NCBI RefSeq assembly: GCF_039871655.1
Contig: NZ_JBDPLZ010000010.1
Location: 168,809-232,808 of the forward strand
DNA length: 64,000 nucleotides
Source: Actinocorallia sp039871655
Lineage (GTDB): Bacteria; Actinomycetota; Actinomycetes; Streptosporangiales; Streptosporangiaceae
Reading direction: 5' to 3'
Shown: positions 56,882-64,000 of the stretch, piece by piece
Layout of the letters: every line of letters begins with the position of its first letter
Position numbering within the stretch: the stretch's first letter is position 1
Notes under the pieces: generated by a model
What the model was told of the DNA's origin: nothing
Databases searched by the model: none
Seen by the model: only the letters and a program-made list of their open reading frames with translations
Translations under genes and position numbers: made by a program

Positions 56882-57889
56882 TCACCTCGGTGCCAGCAGC
56901 CGTTCGAGCTGCGAGCCGAGGTCGCGCCGACGGGAGGATTTCTGCTCGGGCAGGAATCCGCCCAGCCAGGCCACGGCGAGGATCTGCCCCTCGTGGGAGA
57001 TGCGCGGAGCCAGCATGAGCTTGTCGAGCAGGTCCCGCATGACGGTCTTCAGCTGGTCCTTGCCGCGGATCATCGCGCGGAGGACGGCGTCGAGCCTCAG
57101 CAGCATGGTCCGCAGCCGGGCGCCGTGCCGCTCCTTGATCACGGTGTTCGCCGTCCGGGCGAGCTCGGTCAGGCCGGTCAGCGTCTTCTTCAGCTCGGCC
57201 CGGTCCTTGCGGACCCGTTCGGTCATCTCCGACAGGGATCCGGGCAGCCGGTCCAGGGCGGGGGCCCCGTCGGCCAGGGACCGGCTCAGCCGGCCCATCC
57301 CGTCGATCACCTCGCGCAGGTCGCGCCCGGCCGCGGCGTAACCGTCGGAGATCTCCGCGGCCCGCTGGATGATCTGCCGCAGGCGCGGCCCGGCGCCGCC
57401 GAGGCCGGTGGAGAGCTCGGAGACGATCTCCTCCAGGTTCTCCCCGCCGAGCGCGGCCAGCACCGGCCCGACCCGCTCGGTGATCCGCTCCAGATCGGGC
57501 TGGACGGCCGTCTGCGTGATCCGGTCGCCGTCGGCCAGGGCGGGCGCGGTGCGCGGCACGGAGCCGGCGGGCGGGGTCAGCTGGATGTAGTTCTCGCCGA
57601 GCAGGCTGGTCTTGGCGATGGTCGCGCTCGTCCCGACCGGGATCCGCGTGCCGTCCACCAGCGAGAAGGCCACCCGGCTGCGGTAGCCCCGGAGCCGGAC
57701 GTCGGTGACCGAGCCGACCCGCACGTCGTACATCTGGACGCTGTGTCCGGGCACCAGGTTCTGCACGTCGTCGAAGACCGCGTACAGGGTGAGGTCGCCC
57801 GTGGGGGCGCCGAGGGTCTGCAGGGAACACCCCGTCGTGAACGAGGCCACCGAGGCGAGGGCGAGCAGCACCGCCTGGACGCGCCTCAT
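56882..57889 (-). CDS. mceE: MceE family lipoprotein
   Basis: 335 residues with a lipobox (VASFTTGCSL, Cys21), an MCE domain (LVPGHSVQMYDVRVGSVTDVRL), then helical repeats. MceE is the usual lipoprotein subunit (LprK-like). It overlaps mceD by 4 nt. Confidence 0.9.
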   Translation of the reverse strand: MRRVQAVLLALASVASFTTGCSLQTLGAPTGDLTLYAVFDDVQNLVPGHSVQMYDVRVGSVTDVRLRGYRSRVAFSLVDGTRIPVGTSATIAKTSLLGENYIQLTPPAGSVPRTAPALADGDRITQTAVQPDLERITERVGPVLAALGGENLEEIVSELSTGLGGAGPRLRQIIQRAAEISDGYAAAGRDLREVIDGMGRLSRSLADGAPALDRLPGSLSEMTERVRKDRAELKKTLTGLTELARTANTVIKERHGARLRTMLLRLDAVLRAMIRGKDQLKTVMRDLLDKLMLAPRISHEGQILAVAWLGGFLPEQKSSRRRDLGSQLERLLAPR

Positions 57890-58932
57890 GGCCGCCCCTT
57901 CCGTTCGATCGTGGTGGGGCAGTTGCCGACCGGCTCGTCGAGGCAGGGCACCCGGCCCCAGCCCATGGCGTCGAAGATCGGCTGGAGCCAGATCCGCAGG
58001 GTCGCATTGAGCTGGGCCCGGATGACCAGGAGGTGGTTCTTCCTGTCCCAGGCGTTCAGGATCGCGTCGGTGGTGTCGGCCAAGCCGGTCATGGCCTGAG
58101 CCATGGACGCGCTGTCGGCCTTCAGCGTCATGAGTACGGACGAGGCCTGCGCGAGGGTGGGGGGCAGCGTCTCGCGGTAGGCGACGACGATCACCTGTCC
58201 CTTGCGGACCAGGGCCTCGAGGCCGACGAGCAGGTTCTTCAACCTGGTCCGCTCGTCCGCCAACTGCCTGCTGGTGGCGCTGAACGCGTCGATGAGCGCC
58301 CTCAGCTTGGTGTCGCGCCGGTTCAGCGAGGTGACCAGATCGCGCAGCCCGGTCGCCGCGGACACGATCTGCTCGTCCTGCGCGGCCAGGCTCTCGGCCA
58401 GGTCCGCGGTGTCGCCCAACGCGTCGTTCATGCCCTCGCCCCGGCCGTCCAGGAGTTCGGCCCCGGTGCGCACGAGCCCGCGCAGCCTGTCGGGGTCGAG
58501 GGACTCGGCCAGGGTGGTGAAGGAGTCGAGCGCCTCGTCGATCTCGACCGGCGGGTCGGTGCGCTCGACCGGGACCACCGCGCCGGGCGCGGCCCGTCCC
58601 GTCCCAGGCTTCCAGGCCGGGTACAGGATGACGCTCCGCTCGCCGATCGTGCTGTCCGCGGCGATCGTGGCGCGCGCGTCGGCGGGGACGGGCACGTGCT
58701 CGTCGATGAGCAGGTCCACCCGGACCTTGTTCCCCTCGATCCGGACGTCCTCGATCACACCGGCCTCGGCTCCCATGATCTTCACCAGGGATTTCTCGTA
58801 AAGCGACGGGGCCTTGGCGAAGTACACGGTCATCCGGTAGCCGTCGGGCGCGCCGAGGACGGAGCAGCCTCCGGCGGTCAGGGCGAGTCCGGTGGCGAGC
58901 AGCGCGGCGGTGACGATCCGCGGAGGTCTCAT
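57886..58932 (-). CDS. mceD: MceD family protein, also a predicted lipoprotein
   Basis: 348 residues. The signal ends in LTAGGCSVLG, a lipobox, followed by the MCE domain (SLVKIMGAEAGVIEDVRI) and long helical region. A conserved C-terminus is RVPCLDEPVGNCPTTIE. In many mce operons MceD is not a lipoprotein, so here two of six subunits are lipid-anchored. It overlaps its neighbours by 4 nt at both ends. Confidence 0.88.
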   Translation of the reverse strand: MRPPRIVTAALLATGLALTAGGCSVLGAPDGYRMTVYFAKAPSLYEKSLVKIMGAEAGVIEDVRIEGNKVRVDLLIDEHVPVPADARATIAADSTIGERSVILYPAWKPGTGRAAPGAVVPVERTDPPVEIDEALDSFTTLAESLDPDRLRGLVRTGAELLDGRGEGMNDALGDTADLAESLAAQDEQIVSAATGLRDLVTSLNRRDTKLRALIDAFSATSRQLADERTRLKNLLVGLEALVRKGQVIVVAYRETLPPTLAQASSVLMTLKADSASMAQAMTGLADTTDAILNAWDRKNHLLVIRAQLNATLRIWLQPIFDAMGWGRVPCLDEPVGNCPTTIERKGRP

Positions 58933-59945
58933 CGCTTCCTCCCGGTGAGCTTGGCCAGGTCCTCGGGCGCCATCGGTCCGAGCTGGGTGATGGCCGTGTC
59001 GAGGAAAGGACCGTAGGAGTTGCCGGAGGCGAAGCCGGCCATGGACGGGCCGAGCCAGGTCAGCAGGGTGTTCATGTCGTCGAGCCGCGGCTGGAGGGCC
59101 GCGACGGTGCCGCCCATGTCCTCCATCAGGTCGATCAGGCCCTGCTGCTGCACGTCGATCAGCCGGGAGAGCCGGGTGACCGCGCCGCTGCCGCTGCCCA
59201 GCAGTACCGAGAGCTCGGCCTGCCGGTCGCGGAGCTGGTCCAGCAGCGCCTGGATGCCGCGGGCGAGCCGGGCGAGCTGGGCGTCCTTGGCCCGGACCGT
59301 GGACAGGAGGCGGTCACTGCTGGAGATGAGCTCGCGCAGTTGCGGGTCCGCCTTCTGGAGGGCGTCGGCCAGCCGGGCCAGGTCGTGCAGCGCGCTGGTG
59401 AGGCGTTCGCGGGTCTTCGGCGAGATCCCGCCGAGCCGGTCGATGACGTCGCCGATCAGTTCGGTGTCCAACTGCTCGAACGTGCGGGTCCCGGTGGCGA
59501 CCAGGTCGCCCGCCGTGACGGGCAGGCGGGTGCGCTCCTGGGGGATCCGGCGCCGCCCGTCCGGCAGGTCCGCCAGGTAGGGGCGGGAGACGGGGCCGCT
59601 GAGCCGCAGGTAGCGGCCGCCCAGGATGTTGGAGGTGCTGATCTCCGCCCGGGTCTGGCGGCCGAGGTTCACCTCCCGGTCGACCTTCCAGGTGACGAGG
59701 ACGGTGCCGTGGGCGAAGTCGGGTTCGACCGCGGTCACCTCGCCGACCTTGATCCCGGCGACCCTGACCTCGTTGCCCGAGTGCAGGCCGCCCGTCCCGG
59801 CGAACACGCCGGTCATGGTGTAGCGGTTCTCGAGCAGGCCCGTGCTGCCGGTGAGGAACACCGTGACGAGCGCCAGCGTGAGGGCCAGCAGAGAGGCGAT
59901 GCCGACCGTCGCCTGGTCGCGGTCGCGGAAGGATTTGAGTGCCAT
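58929..59945 (-). CDS. mceC: MceC family protein
   Basis: 338 residues. An N-terminal membrane helix (IASLLALTLALVTVFLTG) leads to an MCE domain (GGLHSGNEVRVAGIKVGEVTAVEP ... GRYLRLSGP) and a helical C-terminus. The start at 59945 overlaps the mceB stop (TGATG). Confidence 0.9.
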   Translation of the reverse strand: MALKSFRDRDQATVGIASLLALTLALVTVFLTGSTGLLENRYTMTGVFAGTGGLHSGNEVRVAGIKVGEVTAVEPDFAHGTVLVTWKVDREVNLGRQTRAEISTSNILGGRYLRLSGPVSRPYLADLPDGRRRIPQERTRLPVTAGDLVATGTRTFEQLDTELIGDVIDRLGGISPKTRERLTSALHDLARLADALQKADPQLRELISSSDRLLSTVRAKDAQLARLARGIQALLDQLRDRQAELSVLLGSGSGAVTRLSRLIDVQQQGLIDLMEDMGGTVAALQPRLDDMNTLLTWLGPSMAGFASGNSYGPFLDTAITQLGPMAPEDLAKLTGRKR

Positions 59946-61009
59946 CAGTCGCCTCCCACGACGGTCTTCCGAAGGGATGAGGCCGGGTCGGACCGTCGGG
60001 GAACCTCGGTGAGCCGTATGTCGTAGGGGCACGGGCCGGGCGCCAGGGTCAGGCAGGGGGCGGCCCCGACGAGGAACTGTCCTTCGTTGACGACGTCGAA
60101 CAGGTGCTGGAACTTCGGCCAGGAGGCGGACATCACCTTCTGCAGAGGCCCGAGGTTGCGGCGGGTGCCGTCCATCACGTAGGTCAGGTTCTCGAGCATC
60201 GTGTTCAGCTCGTCGGCGTTGTCGCCGGCGACCTTGTCGGTGGTGCGCAGGGTCTCGGCCAGCTCGTTGATCGCGGTGTCGACGAGGACGCGGTTCTCGC
60301 CGAAGGCCTCGGTCAGGGCGGCCAGGTCGTCGGCGGCCTTGGCGATCTGCTGGTCGCGCCGGGCCAGGACGCGGGTAACGGTGGAGAAGTCGGCCAGCAT
60401 GTCGTGCAGCGTCTGCTTGCGTCCGGCGATGGTGGACGAGAGCCGGTCGACGTTGGCCAGCAGCCGTGACGCGTCGTCCTCGGTGCCGTCCATGGCGGTG
60501 TAGATCGCGAGGAGGATGGCGTTGAGCCGATCCGGGTCCAGCCCGCGGGCCAGCGGTTCGAGCCGGTTGATCAGGTCGCTGACGTCGACGACCGATCGGG
60601 TGCGGGCCACCCGGTCGCCGTCGCGCAGCATGGCCGGGTCGGTGCCGGGCACCAGGTACACGACCCGCTGGCCGATGGCGTCGCGCCATCGGACCGCGGC
60701 CTCGCTGTCCCGGGGCACCCGGTGCACGGACTCGACCTTCAATTCGACCTCGGCCTTGCCGTCCCGGACCCGGATCCGGCCGACCTGGCCGACCGGAGTT
60801 CCGGCGATCTTCACCTTGTCGCCCTCGATGAGCCCGCTGGCGTCGGAGAACACCGCGGTGAGCCGGTAGGTGTCGCCGAACCCGAGCCGCGCGATCTGGA
60901 CGGTGATGAAGAACGTGAGCGTTCCGGTGAGGAGGAGGAACGCGATCGTCTGGATCACCGAGGAGCCTCGCTGCCGGGTCCGGGTGTTCGGGAAACGCCC
61001 TGCGGTCAT
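59945..61009 (-). CDS. mceB: MceB family protein
   Basis: 354 residues: membrane helix TIAFLLLTGTLTFFITVQI, MCE domain (SGLIEGDKVKIAGTPVGQVGRIRV, RVVYLVPG), helical domain, and a Cys-pair end (APCLTLAPGPCPYDIRL). The ATG at 61009 lies 1 nt after the mceA stop. Confidence 0.9.
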   Translation of the reverse strand: MTAGRFPNTRTRQRGSSVIQTIAFLLLTGTLTFFITVQIARLGFGDTYRLTAVFSDASGLIEGDKVKIAGTPVGQVGRIRVRDGKAEVELKVESVHRVPRDSEAAVRWRDAIGQRVVYLVPGTDPAMLRDGDRVARTRSVVDVSDLINRLEPLARGLDPDRLNAILLAIYTAMDGTEDDASRLLANVDRLSSTIAGRKQTLHDMLADFSTVTRVLARRDQQIAKAADDLAALTEAFGENRVLVDTAINELAETLRTTDKVAGDNADELNTMLENLTYVMDGTRRNLGPLQKVMSASWPKFQHLFDVVNEGQFLVGAAPCLTLAPGPCPYDIRLTEVPRRSDPASSLRKTVVGGD

Positions 61010-61010
61010 G

Positions 61011-62024
61011 TCAGCCGCCTCCTGGGGTCTGGGGGCAGACGCCGAGTATCAGCTCGCACGGGTCGGTCGGCAGGAGGACCTGGGCCCCGATCATGTGCCT
61101 GCCTTGCGGGCCCGGGGTCCAGCCCAGGGCCTTGTAGACGGGCAGCAGCTCGATGACCTCGCGGACTCCGGGGCCGGCGATGTAGAGCTGCTGGTCCATG
61201 AAGGTCGCCGCCCTTTCCACGGACCGGAACATCTGCCGCAGGTCGTTCTCGTGCGTGCCGAGGCCGTGGGCGAGCAGGGAGGTCATTTCCCAGACGCCCT
61301 GGGCGGTGCGCAGCCCGCGGTCCTGCCCTGAAAGGAGGGTGGTGAGCAGGGCGTCGGACGAGGCGGTGAGGGTCTTCAGGTCGTCGCCCACGCCGCGCAG
61401 CTCGGCGAGCCGGGCGAGGTCGTCCAGGAAGGTCCGGGCCCGTTGGCGATGGCGGTGCGCCAGCTTCACCAGGGTGCCGGTGCCTTCGAGTATCCCGGCG
61501 AGGTCGGGGCCCGCGCCGCTCAGCCCCTGGCCGAGGGCGTCCATGATCACCACCATGTCCTCGGGGTCGACGGCGGACACGACGGCGTCGGCGCCGTCGA
61601 GCAGCGAGACGAGGTCGAGGCTGTCGGAGGTGCGGGTGACGCGGGCGCCGTCGCGCAGGAACGGCCCGGCGGCCTCGTGCCCGCCGGGGACCAGGTCGAT
61701 GAACTTGGGGCCGAACACCGACTCCGGCTCCAGCGCCGCCGTCGCGGTGTCCGGGACCCGGACGCCTTCGTCGAGGCGCAGCGTCAGGCGGGCGCCGCCG
61801 TCCGGGGCCATCTCGATCCGCTCGACCCGGCCGACCGTGACGCCGCGCAGTTTGACCGGGGAGGACTTGGTGAGCCCCTGCCCCGCGGCGCCGAAGTCGG
61901 CGGTCAGCCGGATCCCCTCGGCGGCGAACGGTTTGGCGATCATGAGGTGACCGGCCACGGCGAGCGCCAGCGCGGTGCCCAGCACGAGCGCGATGCGCCG
62001 GGCGGGGGAGAGGCTCTGGTTCAT
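61011..62024 (-). CDS. mceA: MceA family protein
   Basis: 337 residues. Membrane helix RIALVLGTALALAVAGHLMI, MCE domain (LTKSSPVKLRGVTVGRVERIEM ... PKFIDLVPGG), helical region, and a Cys pair near the end (DPCELILGVCP). The start overlaps the yrbEB stop (ATGA). It is the first binding subunit of the complex. Confidence 0.9.
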   Translation of the reverse strand: MNQSLSPARRIALVLGTALALAVAGHLMIAKPFAAEGIRLTADFGAAGQGLTKSSPVKLRGVTVGRVERIEMAPDGGARLTLRLDEGVRVPDTATAALEPESVFGPKFIDLVPGGHEAAGPFLRDGARVTRTSDSLDLVSLLDGADAVVSAVDPEDMVVIMDALGQGLSGAGPDLAGILEGTGTLVKLAHRHRQRARTFLDDLARLAELRGVGDDLKTLTASSDALLTTLLSGQDRGLRTAQGVWEMTSLLAHGLGTHENDLRQMFRSVERAATFMDQQLYIAGPGVREVIELLPVYKALGWTPGPQGRHMIGAQVLLPTDPCELILGVCPQTPGGG

Positions 62025-62887
62025 CCGGCGAGCCTCACTGTTCCGCCCTGGCCCCAGAACACGTAGGACAGCAGCAGGTTGAGCGTCACGATCGTGATGA
62101 TCGACAGGCGGATCGCCTGTCCGGCGGCGCGTCCCACTCCGACGGGTCCTCCGCTGGCGTAGTAGCCGTAGTAGCAGTGGATGGTGATGACCGCGAAGGC
62201 GAAGATCCCGACCTTGACCGCGCTGTAGAACAGGTCCTGGGGCGGCAGGTACAGGTAGAGGTAGTAGTCGTAGACGCCCGGCGCCAGGGTGAAGAAGGAC
62301 GTGGAGATGAATCGGGTGGCGAAGAAGCTGGCGAACAGCGCGATGAGGTAGAGCGGCACCAGGGCGATGAGCGCGGCGACGACCCGGGTGCAGACGAGGT
62401 AGACGAACGAGTTGATGCCCATCACTTCGAGGGCGTCGATCTCCTCGCTGATGCGCATGGCGCCGAGCTCGGCGGTGAAGGAGGAACCGCACTGGGCCGC
62501 CAGCGCGATCGCGGCGATGATCGGGGTGGTCTCGCGGACGTTCATGAACGCCCCGATCAGCCCCATGAACGACTCGGCGCCGATGACCTGCAGGCCGGTG
62601 TAGGCCTGAAGGCCGACCTCGGTTCCCAGGAACAGCGACATGATGAAGATCACGAAGATCATGCCGCCGCCGACGACGGTGGCGCCGACGCCGATGACGA
62701 TGTCGCTGACCTGGAGGGCGACGGTCTTGGCGTACTTAAGCCGGAAGACGATGTCGCGGATCGAGTGGAAGAGGACTCTGAAGACGAACAGCGGCCATTC
62801 GGCCAGGTCGGCTGTACGGTTCGCGGCCGTCGCCGAGACCCGGATGAGCCGGACCGCCGCGGTGCGTGGCATGTCGACGAGCAGCAT
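62021..62887 (-). CDS. yrbEB: MlaE/YrbEB permease
   Basis: 288 residues with five to six membrane helices and the MlaE signature ETTPIIAAIALAAQCGSSFTAELGAMRISEEIDALEVMGINSFVYLV. The ATG at 62887 overlaps the yrbEA stop. With YrbEA it forms the inner-membrane ABC permease; the ATPase (Mkl type) is not encoded here and normally lies elsewhere. Confidence 0.93.
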   Translation of the reverse strand: MLLVDMPRTAAVRLIRVSATAANRTADLAEWPLFVFRVLFHSIRDIVFRLKYAKTVALQVSDIVIGVGATVVGGGMIFVIFIMSLFLGTEVGLQAYTGLQVIGAESFMGLIGAFMNVRETTPIIAAIALAAQCGSSFTAELGAMRISEEIDALEVMGINSFVYLVCTRVVAALIALVPLYLIALFASFFATRFISTSFFTLAPGVYDYYLYLYLPPQDLFYSAVKVGIFAFAVITIHCYYGYYASGGPVGVGRAAGQAIRLSIITIVTLNLLLSYVFWGQGGTVRLAG

Positions 62888-63705
62888 CAGACCTCCGGCG
62901 GGAACGCGAGGAAGTAGATGGTGGTGAGGATGTAGTTGAAGGCGAAGACGAGCATGAACGCGACGACCGTCGCCTGGTTCACCGCGCGGCCCACCCCGGC
63001 CGGGCTCAGTTCGCAGTTCATGCCCTTGTGGCAGGCGACCAGCGCGGAGATCATGCCGAACAGCCAGGCCTTGAACAGGGTGACCACCAGGTCCGACACG
63101 CGCAGCAGGCCGAGCGCTCCGTCGAAGTAGGCGCCGGGGGTCACCCCCTGCAGCAGGACGTTGAAGACGAATCCGCCGACGGCCCCGGACATGATGACCA
63201 GGGACGCCAGCATGGTGGACACCATGCTGGCGGCCCACATGCGCGGGGTGACGAGCCGGTGGACGGGGTTGATGCCCATGACCTCCATGGCGGCCAGTTC
63301 GTCGCGGATGTTGCGGGCGCCCATGTCGGAGGTCATCGCCGATCCGCCGGCTCCGGCGATGACGAGCGCCGCGGCCATCGGTGCGATCTCGCGGACCAGG
63401 CCGACGATGACCGCGCCGCCGGTGGCGGACTGGGCGCCCAACTGCCCGGCCAGGTCGCCGACCTGGAGGGCGACCGTGGCGCCCAGCGGCAGCGCCACCA
63501 GGATCACCGGCAGGGTGGTGACGCGGGCGAGGAAGGCGAACTGGTCGATGAACTCCCAGAACCACGCCCGCACCTCCCAGGTGCGGCGCAGTCCCTCCAG
63601 GCCGGTGGAGAACAGCTCGCCGAGGGACACCAGACCGCGGTGCGCGCGGCGCAGGGGCAGACGGTCGGCGAGGGGACGGGAAAGGGTCTGTGCAGAGGGG
63701 GCCAT
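62887..63705 (-). CDS. yrbEA: MlaE/YrbEA permease
   Basis: 272 residues. The signature VREIAPMAAALVIAGAGGSAMTSDMGARNIRDELAAMEVMGINPVHRLV shows the MlaE fold. The start at 63705 was chosen because AAGGAG lies 7 nt upstream; an ATG at 63723 lacks one. It is the first gene of a nine-gene operon whose promoter is at 63779-63846. Confidence 0.92.
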   Translation of the reverse strand: MAPSAQTLSRPLADRLPLRRAHRGLVSLGELFSTGLEGLRRTWEVRAWFWEFIDQFAFLARVTTLPVILVALPLGATVALQVGDLAGQLGAQSATGGAVIVGLVREIAPMAAALVIAGAGGSAMTSDMGARNIRDELAAMEVMGINPVHRLVTPRMWAASMVSTMLASLVIMSGAVGGFVFNVLLQGVTPGAYFDGALGLLRVSDLVVTLFKAWLFGMISALVACHKGMNCELSPAGVGRAVNQATVVAFMLVFAFNYILTTIYFLAFPPEV

Positions 63706-63778
63706 ATTCGGCTCCTTCTCCAAAGGGGGGGGTGGGAAGGGACCCGCATTCCTCCAGGACCCGGTATGCGCGTACCAT

Positions 63779-63846
63779 TACTGGGCATGTGCTCAGCATT
63801 ACTGTGCACATGCTTAGCATGGCTGGAATCCTGTGGTCAAGGTCAC
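63779..63846 (-). promoter_or_regulatory. Promoter and tandem 21-bp operator repeats before the mce operon
   Basis: On the minus strand, GTGACCTTGACCACA (63846-63832) is followed after 11 nt by two exact tandem 21-bp units, 63820-63800 and 63799-63779. They begin ATGCTAAGCA and ATGCTGAGCA and end CAGTA. Spacing and sequence match the module at 46924-46991. It also lies upstream of the divergent TetR gene. Confidence 0.82.
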
Positions 63847-63915
63847 AGGGGGAGTCGCACTACGATGTCGGACGGCGCCGGACGGCGCGGCCGGGGAGTC
63901 CTTGGAGGTCATGGC

Positions 63916-64000
63916 ATGGCATCGCCGCGACGGATCGGCGCGCTGGACGCGAAGAACCGTATGGTCCTGCTCGACGCGGCGGAGCGGCTTCTGCTGGAGG
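63916..64000 (+). CDS. TetR family regulator, 5' part (runs off window)
   Basis: The ATG at 63916 has GGAGG 7 nt upstream. The first 28 residues read ASPRRIGALDAKNRMVLLDA and then AERLLLE, the N-terminal helix of a TetR DNA-binding domain. It is divergent from the mce operon and adjacent to the tandem 21-bp repeats, so it is the likely regulator that binds them. Confidence 0.75.
   Translation, partial: MASPRRIGALDAKNRMVLLDAAERLLLE

Overview
The window is high-GC DNA from an actinomycete. F420-type luciferase-like oxidoreductases, mycofactocin-type SDRs, a complete Mce operon, TetR regulators, P450s and many acyl-CoA enzymes all fit. An Actinomadura/Streptosporangiales-type host is my inference. 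About 58 protein genes are supported, plus two structured RNAs, several pseudogenes, an IS5-like element and a set of operator repeats.

Region 1 (1-8.4 kb) has the end of an NCS1 permease, a phytoene-dehydrogenase-like flavoprotein, and a catabolic cluster for an aromatic acyl-CoA: bifunctional salicylyl-CoA 5-hydroxylase / aminobenzoyl-CoA monooxygenase-reductase, RidA, SDR, TesB thioesterase, FAH-family hydrolase and cupin. Region 2 (8.4-15.3 kb) has a YbhN-type membrane protein and an 1849-residue single-chain acetyl-CoA carboxylase of eukaryotic domain order.

Region 3 (15.5-16.6 kb) is the most unusual. Two tandem RNAs on the minus strand read as circularly permuted tRNA-like molecules (T-arm, 3' acceptor strand, short loop, 5' acceptor strand, D-arm) closed by a long terminal stem. 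This is the architecture of bacterial Y RNAs. They lie just downstream of a small conserved-looking protein gene of unknown function.

Region 4 (16.7-31.2 kb) holds a TetR/LLM-oxidoreductase pair, two paralogous lipoproteins, an SDR, a decayed enoyl-CoA hydratase, a PaaI thioesterase, an AurF-like diiron oxygenase / FprB-type reductase / TetR operon with two operator repeats 30 bp apart, a DMT transporter, an enoyl-CoA hydratase, a D,D-carboxypeptidase, an M1 aminopeptidase, and small secreted or truncated genes. Region 5 (31.4-38.3 kb) has L-2-hydroxyglutarate oxidase, a trypsin-like protease inside an IS5-like inverted-repeat element with a TAA target duplication, a siderophore-interacting protein, and fdhF-like/fdhD genes.

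Region 6 (38.3-46.7 kb) is a divergent lipid/terpenoid/steroid-type degradation cluster: P450, ferredoxin and SDR on one side; amidohydrolase, paired acyl-CoA dehydrogenases, enoyl-CoA hydratase and TetR on the other. A 21-bp palindrome lies between them. Region 7 (46.9-64 kb) has two convergent operons: a molybdenum hydroxylase (L, M, S, CoxG), SDR, P450 and XdhC; and a YrbEAB-MceABCDEF importer. Both are preceded by the same promoter module with tandem 21-bp operator repeats. A TetR gene begins at the right edge, so the two operons probably form one uptake-and-oxidation regulon.
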